NCBI GenBank assembly: GCA_014654535.1
Contig: BNBA01000001.1
Coordinates: 231,356-295,355 of the forward strand
DNA: 64,000 bases
Direction: 5' to 3'
Source of the DNA: Xanthomonas boreopolis
GTDB lineage: Bacteria; Pseudomonadota; Gammaproteobacteria; Xanthomonadales; Xanthomonadaceae
Under the pieces are notes generated by a model that saw nothing but the letters and a program-made list of their open reading frames with translations, was not told the DNA's origin and made no database searches. The translations under genes were made by a program, and so were the position numbers. This document shows, piece by piece, positions 34,893 through 44,312 of this stretch; position 1 is the stretch's first letter; each line of letters begins with the position of its first letter.

Positions 34893-36233
34893 ATGTCCTC
34901 CGAATCCGCCCCCACCCCGGCCTGGCCCCGCTCGGCCGCCTCCTCGCCCAGCCTGGGCGAGATGAACGCCAGCGTCTCCGTGCCGAACGGCGGCCACTGG
35001 TGGTTCCGGCTGCTCGCCTTCCTGGGCCCCGGCTACATGGTCTCGGTGGGCTACATGGACCCGGGCAACTGGGCCACCGACCTGGGCGGCGGTTCGCAGT
35101 TCGGCTACCTGCTGCTGTCGGTGATCCTGCTGTCCAACCTGATGGCGGTGGTGCTGCAGGGCCTGTCGGCGCGGCTCGGCATCGCCACCGGCCGCGACCT
35201 GGCCCAGGCCTGCCGCGACCACTACTCGCGGCCGGTGAACATCGGCCTGTGGCTGCTCTGCGAGGCGGCGATCATCGCCTGCGACCTGGCCGAGGTGATC
35301 GGCACCGCGATCGCGCTGAAGCTGCTGTTCGGCATCCCGCTCACGCTCGGCGCGATCATCACCGCGATCGACGTGATCCTGGTGCTGTACCTGATGAACC
35401 GGGGCTTCCGTGCGCTGGAAGCCTTCGTGATCGCCCTGCTGATGGTGATCTTCGCCTGCTTCGCCATCCAGATCGCGATGGCGGCGCCGCCCGTGCGCGA
35501 CGTGCTCGGCGGATTCATCCCGCGCGCGCAAATCGTCACCGACCCGCAGGCGCTGTACCTGGCGATCGGCATCATCGGCGCCACGGTGATGCCGCACAAC
35601 CTGTACCTGCATTCCTCGATCGTGCAGACGCGCGCCTATCCGCGCACCGACGAGGGCCGCCGCAGCGCGCTGCGCTGGGCGACCGCCGACAGCACCATCG
35701 CACTGACCCTGGCGCTGCTCATCAACGCGGCCATCCTGATCATGGCCGCCGCCGTGTTCCATGCGCACGGCCGCACCGACGTGCAGGAGATCGAGCAGGC
35801 CTACGAGCTGCTGGCGCCGATGCTGGGCGTGGGGCTCGCGTCGACCCTGTTCGCGGTGGCGCTGCTGGCCTCGGGCATCAACTCGACCGTCACCGCCACG
35901 CTGGCCGGCCAGATCGTGATGGAAGGCTTCCTGCGCCTGCGCATCCCGACGTGGGCGCGCCGGCTGATCACACGCGGCCTGGCGATCGTGCCGGTGGTGG
36001 TCGTCACCGCGCTCTACGGCGAGAAGGGCACGGCGCAGTTGCTGGTGTTCAGCCAGGTGCTGCTGTCGATGCAGTTGCCGTTCGCGGTGATCCCGTTGGT
36101 GCGCTTCGTGTCCGACCGGTCGAAGATGGGCGCGCTGGTCGCGCCACGCTGGCTGGTGCGCATCGCCTGGCTGATCGCGGCGGTGATCGTGGTGCTCAAC
36201 CTGAAGCTGATCGGCGACACGCTGCTGCACTGA
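34893..36233 (+). CDS. mntH: Nramp-family divalent metal transporter MntH
   Basis: A 446-residue proton-coupled Mn2+ (and Fe2+) importer of the inner membrane. The metal site is in [10 protein letters not shown] (DPGN at 56-59) on helix 1 and in [14 protein letters not shown] (about residue 233) on helix 6. Eleven or so hydrophobic segments are visible. A GTG at 34884 would add three residues. If TATATA at 34878 is the -10 element, the transcript would start within a few bases of ATG 34893, giving a leaderless or nearly leaderless mRNA; no Shine-Dalgarno is present. Controlled by MntR. Confidence 0.95.
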   Translation: MSSESAPTPAWPRSAASSPSLGEMNASVSVPNGGHWWFRLLAFLGPGYMVSVGYMDPGNWATDLGGGSQFGYLLLSVILLSNLMAVVLQGLSARLGIATGRDLAQACRDHYSRPVNIGLWLLCEAAIIACDLAEVIGTAIALKLLFGIPLTLGAIITAIDVILVLYLMNRGFRALEAFVIALLMVIFACFAIQIAMAAPPVRDVLGGFIPRAQIVTDPQALYLAIGIIGATVMPHNLYLHSSIVQTRAYPRTDEGRRSALRWATADSTIALTLALLINAAILIMAAAVFHAHGRTDVQEIEQAYELLAPMLGVGLASTLFAVALLASGINSTVTATLAGQIVMEGFLRLRIPTWARRLITRGLAIVPVVVVTALYGEKGTAQLLVFSQVLLSMQLPFAVIPLVRFVSDRSKMGALVAPRWLVRIAWLIAAVIVVLNLKLIGDTLLH

Positions 36234-36272
36234 CAGCGACGCCGGCGGCCGGGCCGGAAACGGTCGCAGGCC

Positions 36273-37169
36273 CTAGCTTCCGGCGTTCAATACCGCTTCC
36301 TGCTCGGCCGCCAGCTGCAGCCATGCCTGCGCCGCATGCGAGAGGAAGGCGCCGCGGCGCCATACCAGCGCCATGTGCCAGGCCAGGTCCTGGTCTTCGA
36401 GCGGCAGCGTCACGACCTGCGGGTTCGGGCGGCGCACGGCGATCATCCGCGGCAGCATCGCCAGCCCCATGCCGGCGGCGACCAAGGCGACGATGAAATC
36501 GATCTGGCCGCTGCGCGCCGCTTCGTGCGGCGTGAACCCGTGCTGCTGGCAGGCCTCGATGATCTTGCGGTTGAACATGAAGCCCTTGTCGAACAGGATG
36601 AACGGCGTCTCGCGCAGCATGTCCAGCCGCAGCGACGGCTGGCTCGCCAGCGGATGCTGCTTCGGCAGCAGCACCATCAACGGCTCGCGCCGCACCGATT
36701 GCCATTCGAAGTCTTCCGACACCGGCAGCAGGCTGCCGGCCAGCTCGACTTCGCCGGCGCGCAGGCTGTCTTCCAGCGCCTGGCTGCCCTGCTCCAGCAC
36801 CTTGAGATCGATGTGCGGATAGCGTTCGCGATAGATCGCGAACAGCGGCGCGAACAATACGTCGCTGCCCAGCGGCGGCAGGCCGATGTGCAGCTCGCCG
36901 CGCTTGAGCCCGCGCAGTTCTTCCAGTTCGGCCAACAGGTTGTCGCGCTCGCCGAGCAGCACCAGCGCGCGCCGGTAGACGATCTCGCCGGCCTGCGTCA
37001 GGCGGATGCCCTGGCGCGAGCGGTCGACCAGCACCAGGCCAAGCTCGTCCTCCAGCTGCCGGATCGCCTTACTGACCGTCGGCTGCGTGGCGAACAGCGA
37101 TTGCGCCGCGGCGGAGAACCCGCCACGGCGCACGACTTCGACCAAGACCCGGAGTTGCCTGATATCCAT
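36273..37169 (-). CDS. LysR-family transcriptional regulator
   Basis: A 298-residue regulator with an N-terminal winged helix-turn-helix (MDIRQLRVLVEVVRRGGFSAAAQSLFATQPTVSKAIRQLEDELG) and a periplasmic-binding-protein-like effector domain (about 90-295) with RGELHIGLPPLGSDVLF. The subgroup resembles CynR/CysB-like regulators of unknown ligand. LysR proteins usually act on a divergent gene; here that would be the membrane protein at 37360. No effector can be inferred. It is convergent with mntH. Confidence 0.9.
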   Translation of the reverse strand: MDIRQLRVLVEVVRRGGFSAAAQSLFATQPTVSKAIRQLEDELGLVLVDRSRQGIRLTQAGEIVYRRALVLLGERDNLLAELEELRGLKRGELHIGLPPLGSDVLFAPLFAIYRERYPHIDLKVLEQGSQALEDSLRAGEVELAGSLLPVSEDFEWQSVRREPLMVLLPKQHPLASQPSLRLDMLRETPFILFDKGFMFNRKIIEACQQHGFTPHEAARSGQIDFIVALVAAGMGLAMLPRMIAVRRPNPQVVTLPLEDQDLAWHMALVWRRGAFLSHAAQAWLQLAAEQEAVLNAGS

Positions 37170-37359
37170 GCTGAACTCGAATAATTTGAGCCAGATGGAT
37201 TCATTTTACTTATGCGAGCCCCGGAGGACCACCGTTCCGGCCTCGTTTCGCGTCGAGCGCCGGCCGGGCGGCAGGCAGCTGCGGCTCCGTTCAGCAATCC
37301 CACGAATTTACGACATGCCGCTGCCGATCCTGCCCACCACGATGGAAGAAGGCAGGACC

Positions 37360-37956
37360 GTGAAGAACAGCGATCCCTCCGGCGCCCGCGATCTCAAGTG
37401 CCTGGTCGGCGACATCGGCGCCAGTTATCGCCGGCGGATGCTCCCGCCGCTGGGCCTCGTCCTGGCGGCGATGGCCGCGGGCGCGGCCTGGATGCAGGCC
37501 AGTCCGAACCTGGCTGCCGCCGCGGCGGGCACCTCGTTCCTGGTCACCGGTTGCGTCGTGAACTGGCCGCGCCGCCGGCGTCTTTCGTTCCCCGGCTGGC
37601 GGACCGTGGGCCTGCTGGCATCCGCTTACGCCGGCTTCGGCGGCGCGCTCTTCCCCGAGCGGCTGTGCATCGCTCTGCTTGCGCTCGGCGTGCTGGCCGC
37701 GCTGGCGGACATGGGCCTGTACGTGCTCAGGACCTTCGGCGAGGCGACCCGGCTGGCCGAGCAGGTGGAGCACATGGACGAGCACGACCTGCTGGCGCTG
37801 CTGCCCGACCAGGCCCGCGACGACGCGAGGCGCTGGCAGGCCGGCGACGACAGCAAGGCCGCCGAACTGGCGGTGGTGATCCACCTCGGCGCGCTCTGGA
37901 TGGCGCTGGAACTCCAGCGCACCCATCGCCACGAGCACGGCATGGCCCTGCTCTAA
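37360..37956 (+). CDS. Hypothetical membrane protein
   Basis: A 198-residue protein with hydrophobic segments at about 28-43 (LGLVLAAMAAGAAWMQ), 48-63, 84-97 and 104-122, and a C-terminal cytosolic helix with repeated acidic/His residues (EQVEHMDEHDLLALLPDQARDDARR). I know no family for it. The GTG start at 37360 has GAAGG upstream; in-frame ATGs at 37342 and 37315 lack one. It is divergent from the LysR gene, which may control it. Real coding is supported by frame-specific composition. Confidence 0.65.
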   Translation: MKNSDPSGARDLKCLVGDIGASYRRRMLPPLGLVLAAMAAGAAWMQASPNLAAAAAGTSFLVTGCVVNWPRRRRLSFPGWRTVGLLASAYAGFGGALFPERLCIALLALGVLAALADMGLYVLRTFGEATRLAEQVEHMDEHDLLALLPDQARDDARRWQAGDDSKAAELAVVIHLGALWMALELQRTHRHEHGMALL

Positions 37957-38032
37957 CCGGCGCCGCGCACCCTGCCGTCCCCGGGACATCGTGCGCCTGG
38001 CACCGGCGCGGGACTTGCCCCAGACTGGCGGG

Positions 38033-39658
38033 ATGCCAGAGATAACCCGACGCAGGTTGTTCAAGGCCGTGGTGGCCGGTACCGCCGCGGCGCCCTTCGC
38101 CTCGACCGCGCTCGCCGCGCCGCCGTGCGAGCCCGCCACTGCATCGCCGCGCTGGGCGCGCGGGATCGAAGGCCAGCGCAAGGCCGACCTCGGCGACGGC
38201 ACCTACCTCAATCCGATCGTCGCCGGGGACCATCCCGACCCGACCATCCTCAAGGATGGCGACGATTACTACATGACGTTCTCGTCGTTCCTGTCCTACC
38301 CGGGCATCGTGATCTGGCACTCCACCGACCTGGTCAACTGGGCGCCGATCGGGCCCGCGCTGCACAAGCCGCTCGGCACGGTCTGGGCGCTGGACCTGTG
38401 CAAGCACGGCGACCGCTACTACGTGTACATCCCCGCCGACCCGACCGGCCAGGGATGGTCGATCCACGTGATCTGGGCCGACGACATCCGCGGCCCCTGG
38501 AGCGATCCGATCGACCTGCATATCCCGGGCTGCATCGATCCCGGCCATGTCGTCGGCGAGGACGGCAAGCGCTACCTGTTCGTCAACGGCATCCGCCGGA
38601 TCCGCCTGCGCGACGACGGCCTCGCCACCGATGGCGAACTGGAACCCGCCTACAGCCCCTGGCGCTACCCGGCCGACTGGATCGTCGAGAACTTCGCGCC
38701 TGAAGGGCCGAAATTGACGCGCCGCGGCGACTGGTTCTACCTGGTGACCGCGGTCGGCGGGACCGCCGGGCCGGTCACCGGGCACATGGTGATCGCCGCC
38801 CGTTCCCGCTCGATCCACGGGCCGTGGGAGCACTGCCCGCACAATCCGCTGGTGCGCACCACCCGCGAATCGGAACCGTGGTGGTCGCGCGGCCATGCCA
38901 CGCTGGTCGAGGGCCCGGCCGGCGACTGGTGGATGGTCTACCACGGCTACGAGAACGGCTTCAGGACGCTGGGCCGGCAGACCCTGCTCGAACCGATCGA
39001 ATGGACCGACGACGGCTGGTTCCGGCCGCGCGGCGGCGACCTTTCGCGCCCGCTTCCCAAGCCAACCGGAGGCAAGCCGGGCGCGGCGGGCTTCGCGCTG
39101 TCCGACGATTTCTCCAAGGACCGGTCCGGCGTCCAGTGGAGCTTCCACGCGCCCGGCCCCGACGAGGCCAGGCGCACCCGGTTCGACGGCAAGGGCCTGC
39201 TGCTCGCGGCGGCCGGCGCTTCGCCGGTCGACAGTTCGCCGCTGACTTGCCTGGTGGGCGATCGCGCCTACGAAGCGGAAGTGACGATCGACCTGCTCGA
39301 CGGCGCCGAAGGCGGGCTGCTGCTGTTCTACAACCACAAGGCGTTCGTGGGCATCGGTTTTGCGCCGGACGTCGTCAAGGGCTTCCAGTACGCCGCCGAG
39401 CATCCGTGGATGCGGAAGGAGCAGCGCACCTCCAGCGTGCGGATACGGCTCACCAACGACCACCACGTGGTGACCTACCACTACTCGCACGACGACGGGA
39501 AGCACTGGACGCTCTACGGCACCCGCATGGAAGTGTCGGGCATGCACCACAACGTCTTCGGCGATTTCCTGAGCCTCAGGCTCGGCATCTACAGTGCCGG
39601 CCAGGGCAGCATCCGGATCCGCGACTTCGCCTACCGGGCGCTGGACGGGACGGCCTAG
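38033..39658 (+). CDS. Tat-exported glycoside hydrolase, GH43-like
   Basis: A 541-residue protein. MPEITRRRLFKAVVAGTAAAPFASTALA is a twin-arginine-type signal. Residues 50-330 form a five-bladed propeller of GH43 type: catalytic base Asp69 in GDHPDPTILKDGDDYY, pKa-modulating Asp169 in CIDPGHVVG, and acid Glu224 in ENFAPEGPKL. Residues 345-541 are a C-terminal beta-sandwich, as in beta-xylosidases. The likely activity is on xylose- or arabinose-containing glycans outside the cytosol. It is 5 kb from the locus holding UDP-xylose synthase, so the two may share a glycan. Substrate is not certain. Confidence 0.85.
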   Translation: MPEITRRRLFKAVVAGTAAAPFASTALAAPPCEPATASPRWARGIEGQRKADLGDGTYLNPIVAGDHPDPTILKDGDDYYMTFSSFLSYPGIVIWHSTDLVNWAPIGPALHKPLGTVWALDLCKHGDRYYVYIPADPTGQGWSIHVIWADDIRGPWSDPIDLHIPGCIDPGHVVGEDGKRYLFVNGIRRIRLRDDGLATDGELEPAYSPWRYPADWIVENFAPEGPKLTRRGDWFYLVTAVGGTAGPVTGHMVIAARSRSIHGPWEHCPHNPLVRTTRESEPWWSRGHATLVEGPAGDWWMVYHGYENGFRTLGRQTLLEPIEWTDDGWFRPRGGDLSRPLPKPTGGKPGAAGFALSDDFSKDRSGVQWSFHAPGPDEARRTRFDGKGLLLAAAGASPVDSSPLTCLVGDRAYEAEVTIDLLDGAEGGLLLFYNHKAFVGIGFAPDVVKGFQYAAEHPWMRKEQRTSSVRIRLTNDHHVVTYHYSHDDGKHWTLYGTRMEVSGMHHNVFGDFLSLRLGIYSAGQGSIRIRDFAYRALDGTA

Positions 39659-39685
39659 GCGCCCTGGCATGCGGCGTTCGCCGGG

Positions 39686-41197
39686 TCAGGCCTCCTTCCA
39701 AGGGGCGAGCGCCGCGTTGGCCGGGCCGTTCAACACCCGGCCGGTTTCCTTGTCGAAGCGGGAGCCGTGGCAAGGGCAATCCCAGGACTTCTCCTGCGGG
39801 CTCCAGCGCACCGCGCAACCCATGTGCGGGCAGCGCGCATTGAACGAATGCAGTGCGCCCTGGGCGTCGCGATAGACCGCGACGCGATGCAGGCCACGGC
39901 GCAACACGGTCCCCTCGCCGCGCGCCAGCGTCTCCGGGTCGCCTTCGCCCGGGGCCACCCAGTCGCGGTACTGCGCCGCCACGTTGGCGTTCTCGCGCAG
40001 CCATTCGCGCCCGCCCTGGACGATCTTGCGATCGGGCGCGTACAGCGTCTTCCACGGGTTGTCGCGCCCGCCGACCAGGTCGGAGACCAGCAGGCCGCCC
40101 AGCGTGCAGTGGGTCACGCCGTTGCCGGAGTCGCCGGTGATCACGTAGACGTTCTTCTCGCCGCCCGGGTCGGCGCCGATGAACGCCAGCGAGTCGGCCG
40201 GCTCGATGATCTGGCCGGACCAGCCATGGGTGAAGCGTTTCACGCCGGGCAAGCGCGCGCGCGTCCACGCCTGCAGGCGGGCGAAGGCCTCGGTGTCTTC
40301 GCTCTGCCCGGTCTTGTGGTCCTCGCCGCCCACGATGACGACCGTGGCGCCGCTGTCGGGATCCTTGGCCAGGCGCACGTAGTGGTACGGATCGCCGTCG
40401 TCCCAGATCAGCGCGTCGGGCAAGGCGTCGGGCTCGACCGGGCCGGCCACCACGTAGCTGCGGTAGGCGGCCTGCTTGGTATGGATCGCGATCCTTTCGT
40501 GGAAAGGCACGTTGGTGGCGACCACCACCGCATCGGCGCTCAGCGTCCGGCCGGACTGCAGCGCGACCGAAGCCGGCGCGCCTCCCTTCACGTCGACCGC
40601 GTTGCCGCGGAAGAAGACCACTCCGGCCGCCGCGCAGGCCTGTACCAGCGCATCGATGTAGCGGCCGATGTTGATGCGCGCCTGGCGTTCGAAACGCACC
40701 GCCGGGCCCAGCGCCGGCAGGCCGGGAATGCCCTCCTCCAGGTAGCCGGCTTCCAGCCCGGCCTGCACCGCGGCCTGGGCTTCGCCGCGCAGTCCCTGCA
40801 CGTCGTCGCTGCAGGTGAACAGGTAACCGGGCACGCGACGGAAGCCGCATTGCCCGTCGATGTCCTGCACGAAGGCCTCGATCCAGTCGACGGCGGCCGC
40901 GTGGCTGGCCGCGACCAGGCGCGCCCCCTCGCTCCCGTGCAGGCGCGCCAGCGACCGATAACGATCGTCCACGGCCGAGGCCAGGTGCGCGGTCGAACGT
41001 CCGGACTCGCCGGCGCCGGGCGCGTCGCGCTCGATCACGACCACGGAGCGCCCGTCCTGGGCGCAGTTCAACGCCGTCACCAGTCCGGCCACGCCGGCCC
41101 CGACCACCAGCACGTCCACGTGCGGAGGCGTGCCGGTCGTGAACAGGATCGGTTCGGAGCGGATCTTCCAGAGGGGGTGGGTCAACGCGGTGGACAT
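39686..41197 (-). CDS. FAD-dependent oxidoreductase with C-terminal Rieske domain
   Basis: A 503-residue fusion. Residues 33-400 are a DAO-type flavoprotein with VDVLVVGAGVAGLVTALNCA and a late ATP/FAD motif (VYVITGDSGNGVTHCTLGGLLV). Residues 410-503 are a Rieske [2Fe-2S] domain with CPHMGC and CPCHGSRFD. Such fusions (annotated FAD-dependent oxidoreductase/Rieske) are probably cytosolic; the electron partner is unknown. GGAGG lies 5 nt before the ATG. It lies 79 bp after a DUF2269 gene on the same strand, with which it may form a redox operon. Confidence 0.9.
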   Translation of the reverse strand: MSTALTHPLWKIRSEPILFTTGTPPHVDVLVVGAGVAGLVTALNCAQDGRSVVVIERDAPGAGESGRSTAHLASAVDDRYRSLARLHGSEGARLVAASHAAAVDWIEAFVQDIDGQCGFRRVPGYLFTCSDDVQGLRGEAQAAVQAGLEAGYLEEGIPGLPALGPAVRFERQARINIGRYIDALVQACAAAGVVFFRGNAVDVKGGAPASVALQSGRTLSADAVVVATNVPFHERIAIHTKQAAYRSYVVAGPVEPDALPDALIWDDGDPYHYVRLAKDPDSGATVVIVGGEDHKTGQSEDTEAFARLQAWTRARLPGVKRFTHGWSGQIIEPADSLAFIGADPGGEKNVYVITGDSGNGVTHCTLGGLLVSDLVGGRDNPWKTLYAPDRKIVQGGREWLRENANVAAQYRDWVAPGEGDPETLARGEGTVLRRGLHRVAVYRDAQGALHSFNARCPHMGCAVRWSPQEKSWDCPCHGSRFDKETGRVLNGPANAALAPWKEA

Positions 41198-41276
41198 GGG
41201 ATCCTCCTGGCATGGAACCTGCCGTTCTTGGTGCGTTTCCAACCTAGCCACGGCGGTGGCATCGCCAGGTGAAGCC

Positions 41277-41747
41277 TCACGACAGCGCCGGCTTGGCCGT
41301 CATCAGGTAGAAGATGGCCAGGAAGGAAACGAGTGCGGGTACGCCCAGCGCGGCCCAGGCGCCCAGATAGCCGTCGTAGCGCAGCGGCAGCGGCCGGTCG
41401 CGGGCGGCGGCCTCGACCGCGATGTCGCGCAATCGCATCTGCAGCCAGACCACCGGCAGCCAGCACAACGCCGCGATCGCGAACAGCACGATCGACCAGT
41501 ACAGCCAGGGCGTGCCCAGCGGAACGCCGAGCAGGTGCGCGAGATAGAGGCCGGACAGCGGTTGGAACACGATCGTGGTGGCGGTGAAGCACCAGTCGGC
41601 GACGACCACCAGCCGCGCCACCGCGGCGATCGTGCGCGGGTCGCGGCCGCGGCTGGCGAAGAACAGGTAGAACGCGGTGCCCACGCCGGTGCCGAACAGG
41701 AACGTAGACGACAGGATATGCAGGAACTTAACGGTGGCCAGGTCCAT
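41277..41747 (-). CDS. DUF2269 family integral membrane protein
   Basis: A 156-residue protein with four hydrophobic segments: KFLHILSSTFLFGTGVGTAFYLFFASR (7-33), VVVADWCFTATTIVFQPLSG, LYWSIVLFAIAALCWLPVVWLQM and ALGVPALVSFLAIFYLMTAKP. The HILSSTFLFGTGVGTAF start with its conserved His is the DUF2269 pattern. These proteins resemble small cytochrome-like membrane subunits but no cofactor is established. GGAGG precedes the ATG, which lies 20 nt inside the upstream SDR gene end. Confidence 0.85.
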   Translation of the reverse strand: MDLATVKFLHILSSTFLFGTGVGTAFYLFFASRGRDPRTIAAVARLVVVADWCFTATTIVFQPLSGLYLAHLLGVPLGTPWLYWSIVLFAIAALCWLPVVWLQMRLRDIAVEAAARDRPLPLRYDGYLGAWAALGVPALVSFLAIFYLMTAKPALS

Positions 41748-43017
41748 CGCGATCCTCCAGCCGCATCAGCGCGCAGATCAGCGCGAACAGCGGCAGGTTC
41801 TTGAGCACCGGGCCGTAGGGGTGCGCCCAGAACTCCGGCAACCACAGGCTGATCACCAGCGTGTAGAAGCCGATCGCCGCCAGTTGCAGGCCATACGCCG
41901 CCCGCCTCCAGCGCCGGGACCACATGCCCAGGCCGAGCAGCGCATCCAGCGCCGCCGCCGCGTACAGCGCGGACGGCGCCAGCGCCTCCGGGACCTGCGC
42001 GCGGTGCAGCAGTTCCAGGCTGGCGGCGCGCGGATAGACGAACGCGGAGATCCACGCGGTAGCCAGCCAGGTCAGCGAGACGCTGGCGCGCAGCAGCGGG
42101 AGCAGGTTCGCCAGGTCGGCGGACCTGCCCAGCACGGCCGCTTCGCCGGCACCGATGAAGGCGCCGGCCGGGCGCAACGGCCTGCCCACGATCGAGCGCC
42201 ACAACCGCGCGTCGGCGCAGTTGCCCTGCTGCAGCATCGCCAGCGCATCGGGATCGACCAGGCTGCCCGGCACCCGCTTCAGCGCCCTTGCCGCGGACAC
42301 TGCCGCCTGCGGGGGCACCGGCACGATGCGCGGCCTGCGCTCGATGCCCGCCGCCAGGGTCTGCAGGTACGCGGCAAGCGACAGGCGCTCCGGTCCCACG
42401 GCGTTCACCAGCGGTGGCGGGTCCGGATGCGTCGCCAGCACGGCCACGCCATCGCACAGGTCCGCCAGGTGCAGGGGCTGCACGCACTGGCTCCCCCCTT
42501 GCGGCAACGGCAGCAGCGGCAGGCTGGCCAGGCGCAGGAACAACCGGGTGCTGGCGCCGTCGCCGGCGAATACCAGCGACGGCCGCACCACGACCACCCT
42601 GCCAGGGAACTCCCATGCGCAGGCGTCGCCGTGCGCCTTGCTGCGCAGGTACGCGGTCGGGGCGTCGGGCCGGGCGCCGAGCGCGGAGATCTGGATCAGG
42701 CGGCCGACGCCGGCCGCGGCCGCCAGCGCGAACAGGCTACACGGCCCGTTCACGTGCACGGCCTCGAAACTCGCACGGCCACGCTCGCGGAAGATGCCGG
42801 CGGCATTGATCACCACATCGATCCCGGCGAACGCCATCGCGGCCTCGGCCGTGCAGGCCATCGGCTCCGCGTAGTCCACCCGGACGAGGCGCCGGCCGGG
42901 CCAGCGGCCGGCCGCGGCGGCTTCGTCCCGCACCGCAAGGACCACCTCATGCCCATCCCGCTCCAGGCGCGCGACCAGCGCCGAACCGATCAGGCCGTTG
43001 GCACCGGCCACCAGCAC
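41728..43017 (-). CDS. SDR-family NAD(P)-binding protein fused to DoxX-like membrane domain
   Basis: A 429-residue protein from the GTG start used here. Residues 1-290 are an extended SDR (complex-I NDUFA9-like) with VLVAGANGLIGSALV, INAAGIF and YLRSKAHGD. The C-terminal 120 residues have four hydrophobic helices resembling DoxX-like membrane proteins. The start is uncertain: ATG 43116 would add 33 Gln/Arg-rich residues and would overlap the divergent gene by 75 bp; GTG 43017 leaves 24 bp between them. The 3' end overlaps the DUF2269 gene by 20 nt. Confidence 0.8.
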   Translation of the reverse strand: MLVAGANGLIGSALVARLERDGHEVVLAVRDEAAAAGRWPGRRLVRVDYAEPMACTAEAAMAFAGIDVVINAAGIFRERGRASFEAVHVNGPCSLFALAAAAGVGRLIQISALGARPDAPTAYLRSKAHGDACAWEFPGRVVVVRPSLVFAGDGASTRLFLRLASLPLLPLPQGGSQCVQPLHLADLCDGVAVLATHPDPPPLVNAVGPERLSLAAYLQTLAAGIERRPRIVPVPPQAAVSAARALKRVPGSLVDPDALAMLQQGNCADARLWRSIVGRPLRPAGAFIGAGEAAVLGRSADLANLLPLLRASVSLTWLATAWISAFVYPRAASLELLHRAQVPEALAPSALYAAAALDALLGLGMWSRRWRRAAYGLQLAAIGFYTLVISLWLPEFWAHPYGPVLKNLPLFALICALMRLEDRDGPGHR

Positions 43018-43041
43018 GGTCGACCGTCGCGCTGGCGCATC

Positions 43042-43509
43042 GTGCTGCGCCGCGCCCTGTGCTCGGGCAGCTGCGCCAGCCTCTGTTCCACCCTGGCGAT
43101 CTCCTGGCTGAGCCATCGGCGTACCCGCGCCACGGCGGCCGCCACCAATGCGACCAGCCAGTGGCTGTGGGGCGGCGAGGCCCACCGGCAGGACCGGGTC
43201 AGCGTCCGCCACACGCTGGCGGGCTACCTGATCCACCACGCCAGTTCGCTGTTCTGGGCGATCGCATTCGAACGCCTGCGCCGCGGCAGGCGCGACCGGC
43301 CGCGCATGGCCGCGCTCGCGACGGCCACCTCGGCGGTGGCCTACGCGGTGGACTACCACGTCGTGCCCCGCCGGCTTTCGCCGGGTTTCGACCGTCGTCT
43401 GCACGGGCGCGACCTGGCCGTCATCTACGCCAGCTTCGCGCTCGGGCTGGCCGTGCCCTGGCTGCTCGCGCGAGGGCGCGGCACGACGCGGATGCGTGGA
43501 GGCCGGTGA
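43042..43509 (+). CDS. Conserved hypothetical membrane protein
   Basis: A 155-residue protein starting at GTG 43042. The sequence NATSQWLWGGEAHRQD then VRHTLAGYLIHHASSLFWAIAFERLRR, and AVAYAVDYHVVPRRLSPGFD, ending in DLAVIYASFALGLAVPWLLA, shows about four membrane segments with conserved His/Tyr/Trp residues. I associate this pattern with an uncharacterised family in xanthomonads and Burkholderiales. It is divergent from the SDR-DoxX gene with only about 24 bp between, and its stop abuts the end of the convergent methyltransferase gene (43510). Function unknown. Confidence 0.65.
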   Translation: MLRRALCSGSCASLCSTLAISWLSHRRTRATAAATNATSQWLWGGEAHRQDRVSVRHTLAGYLIHHASSLFWAIAFERLRRGRRDRPRMAALATATSAVAYAVDYHVVPRRLSPGFDRRLHGRDLAVIYASFALGLAVPWLLARGRGTTRMRGGR

Positions 43510-44301
43510 TCACCGGCCTGCCCTCCCGGATGGGCTGCCATCCCCCACGATCGCGTCCAGCTCGCGGGCGGCGAACGGATCGAGGGAATCGCCGGCGCGG
43601 CACAACCAGGTCTCGTGGGTGAGTTGCCGCTGCACCTCGAACCCGGCGCTGCGCGCCATCGCCAGCACGCAGGCCGCATTGGGCGCCCACCAGTTGGTCG
43701 GATCGCCGGCCAGCCGGTGCTCGATGAAGGCCATGCGCGGCCAACCGGGCGACTGCAGGCGATCGCGCTCGTCCAGGCCCAGGTCGGGCGGCGTGTCCAG
43801 CTGTTCGGTTTCGGGCATGGTCATGGTCTGCAGCACCATGCGGTCGGCGCACTTGCGGCGGACGATGTCCAGCGCCAGCAGCGGGTGGCGCAGGTGGTAC
43901 AGCACGCCCATCAGCCAGATCCAGTCGAAACGGCCAGGCAGGTCGGCGATCTCGTAGATCTGCATCTGCCGGAAGCTCACCTGCGCCTCCAGTCCCAGCT
44001 GCCTGGCGGCCCAGCGCGCCTGCGCCAGGTAATGCGGGTCCACGTCGATCGCGGTGACCCGGGCGCCGCGCCGCGCCAGCTCGAAGCTGTAGAAACCGGC
44101 GTTGCAGCCGATGTCCAGCACGGTCGCGCCCTGCAGGTCGCGCGGGATGTGCGGCTCGATCTGCCGCCACTTGAACGCGGGGAAATCGCCGTACGCATGG
44201 TCGGGCGCGGTCTGTTCCCCGCCGGGCAGGTGCAGGTTGTGGAACCAGGGGCCGAGCTCCTGGATGGCCTGCGCCGGCGTTCGGGTATCGGTGGCGATCA
44301 T
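43510..44301 (-). CDS. SAM-dependent methyltransferase (TIGR04290/Rta_06860-like)
   Basis: A 263-residue class I methyltransferase. Motif I is VLDIGCNAGFYSFELARRG (about 66-84) and motif II is VTAIDVDPHYL. LGPWFHNLHLPGGEQTAPDH at the N-terminus, and FDWIWLMGVLYHLRHPLLAL, are blocks I recall from the TIGR04290 family found in sugar gene clusters; tRNA-modifying CmoB has a similar fold, so substrate is uncertain. It is the last gene of the eleven-gene carbohydrate operon, 11 nt after the small acidic protein gene. Likely acceptor: a sugar or cyclitol of the glycan. Confidence 0.85.
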   Translation of the reverse strand: MIATDTRTPAQAIQELGPWFHNLHLPGGEQTAPDHAYGDFPAFKWRQIEPHIPRDLQGATVLDIGCNAGFYSFELARRGARVTAIDVDPHYLAQARWAARQLGLEAQVSFRQMQIYEIADLPGRFDWIWLMGVLYHLRHPLLALDIVRRKCADRMVLQTMTMPETEQLDTPPDLGLDERDRLQSPGWPRMAFIEHRLAGDPTNWWAPNAACVLAMARSAGFEVQRQLTHETWLCRAGDSLDPFAARELDAIVGDGSPSGRAGR

Positions 44302-44312
44302 GGGCCGCGCCT

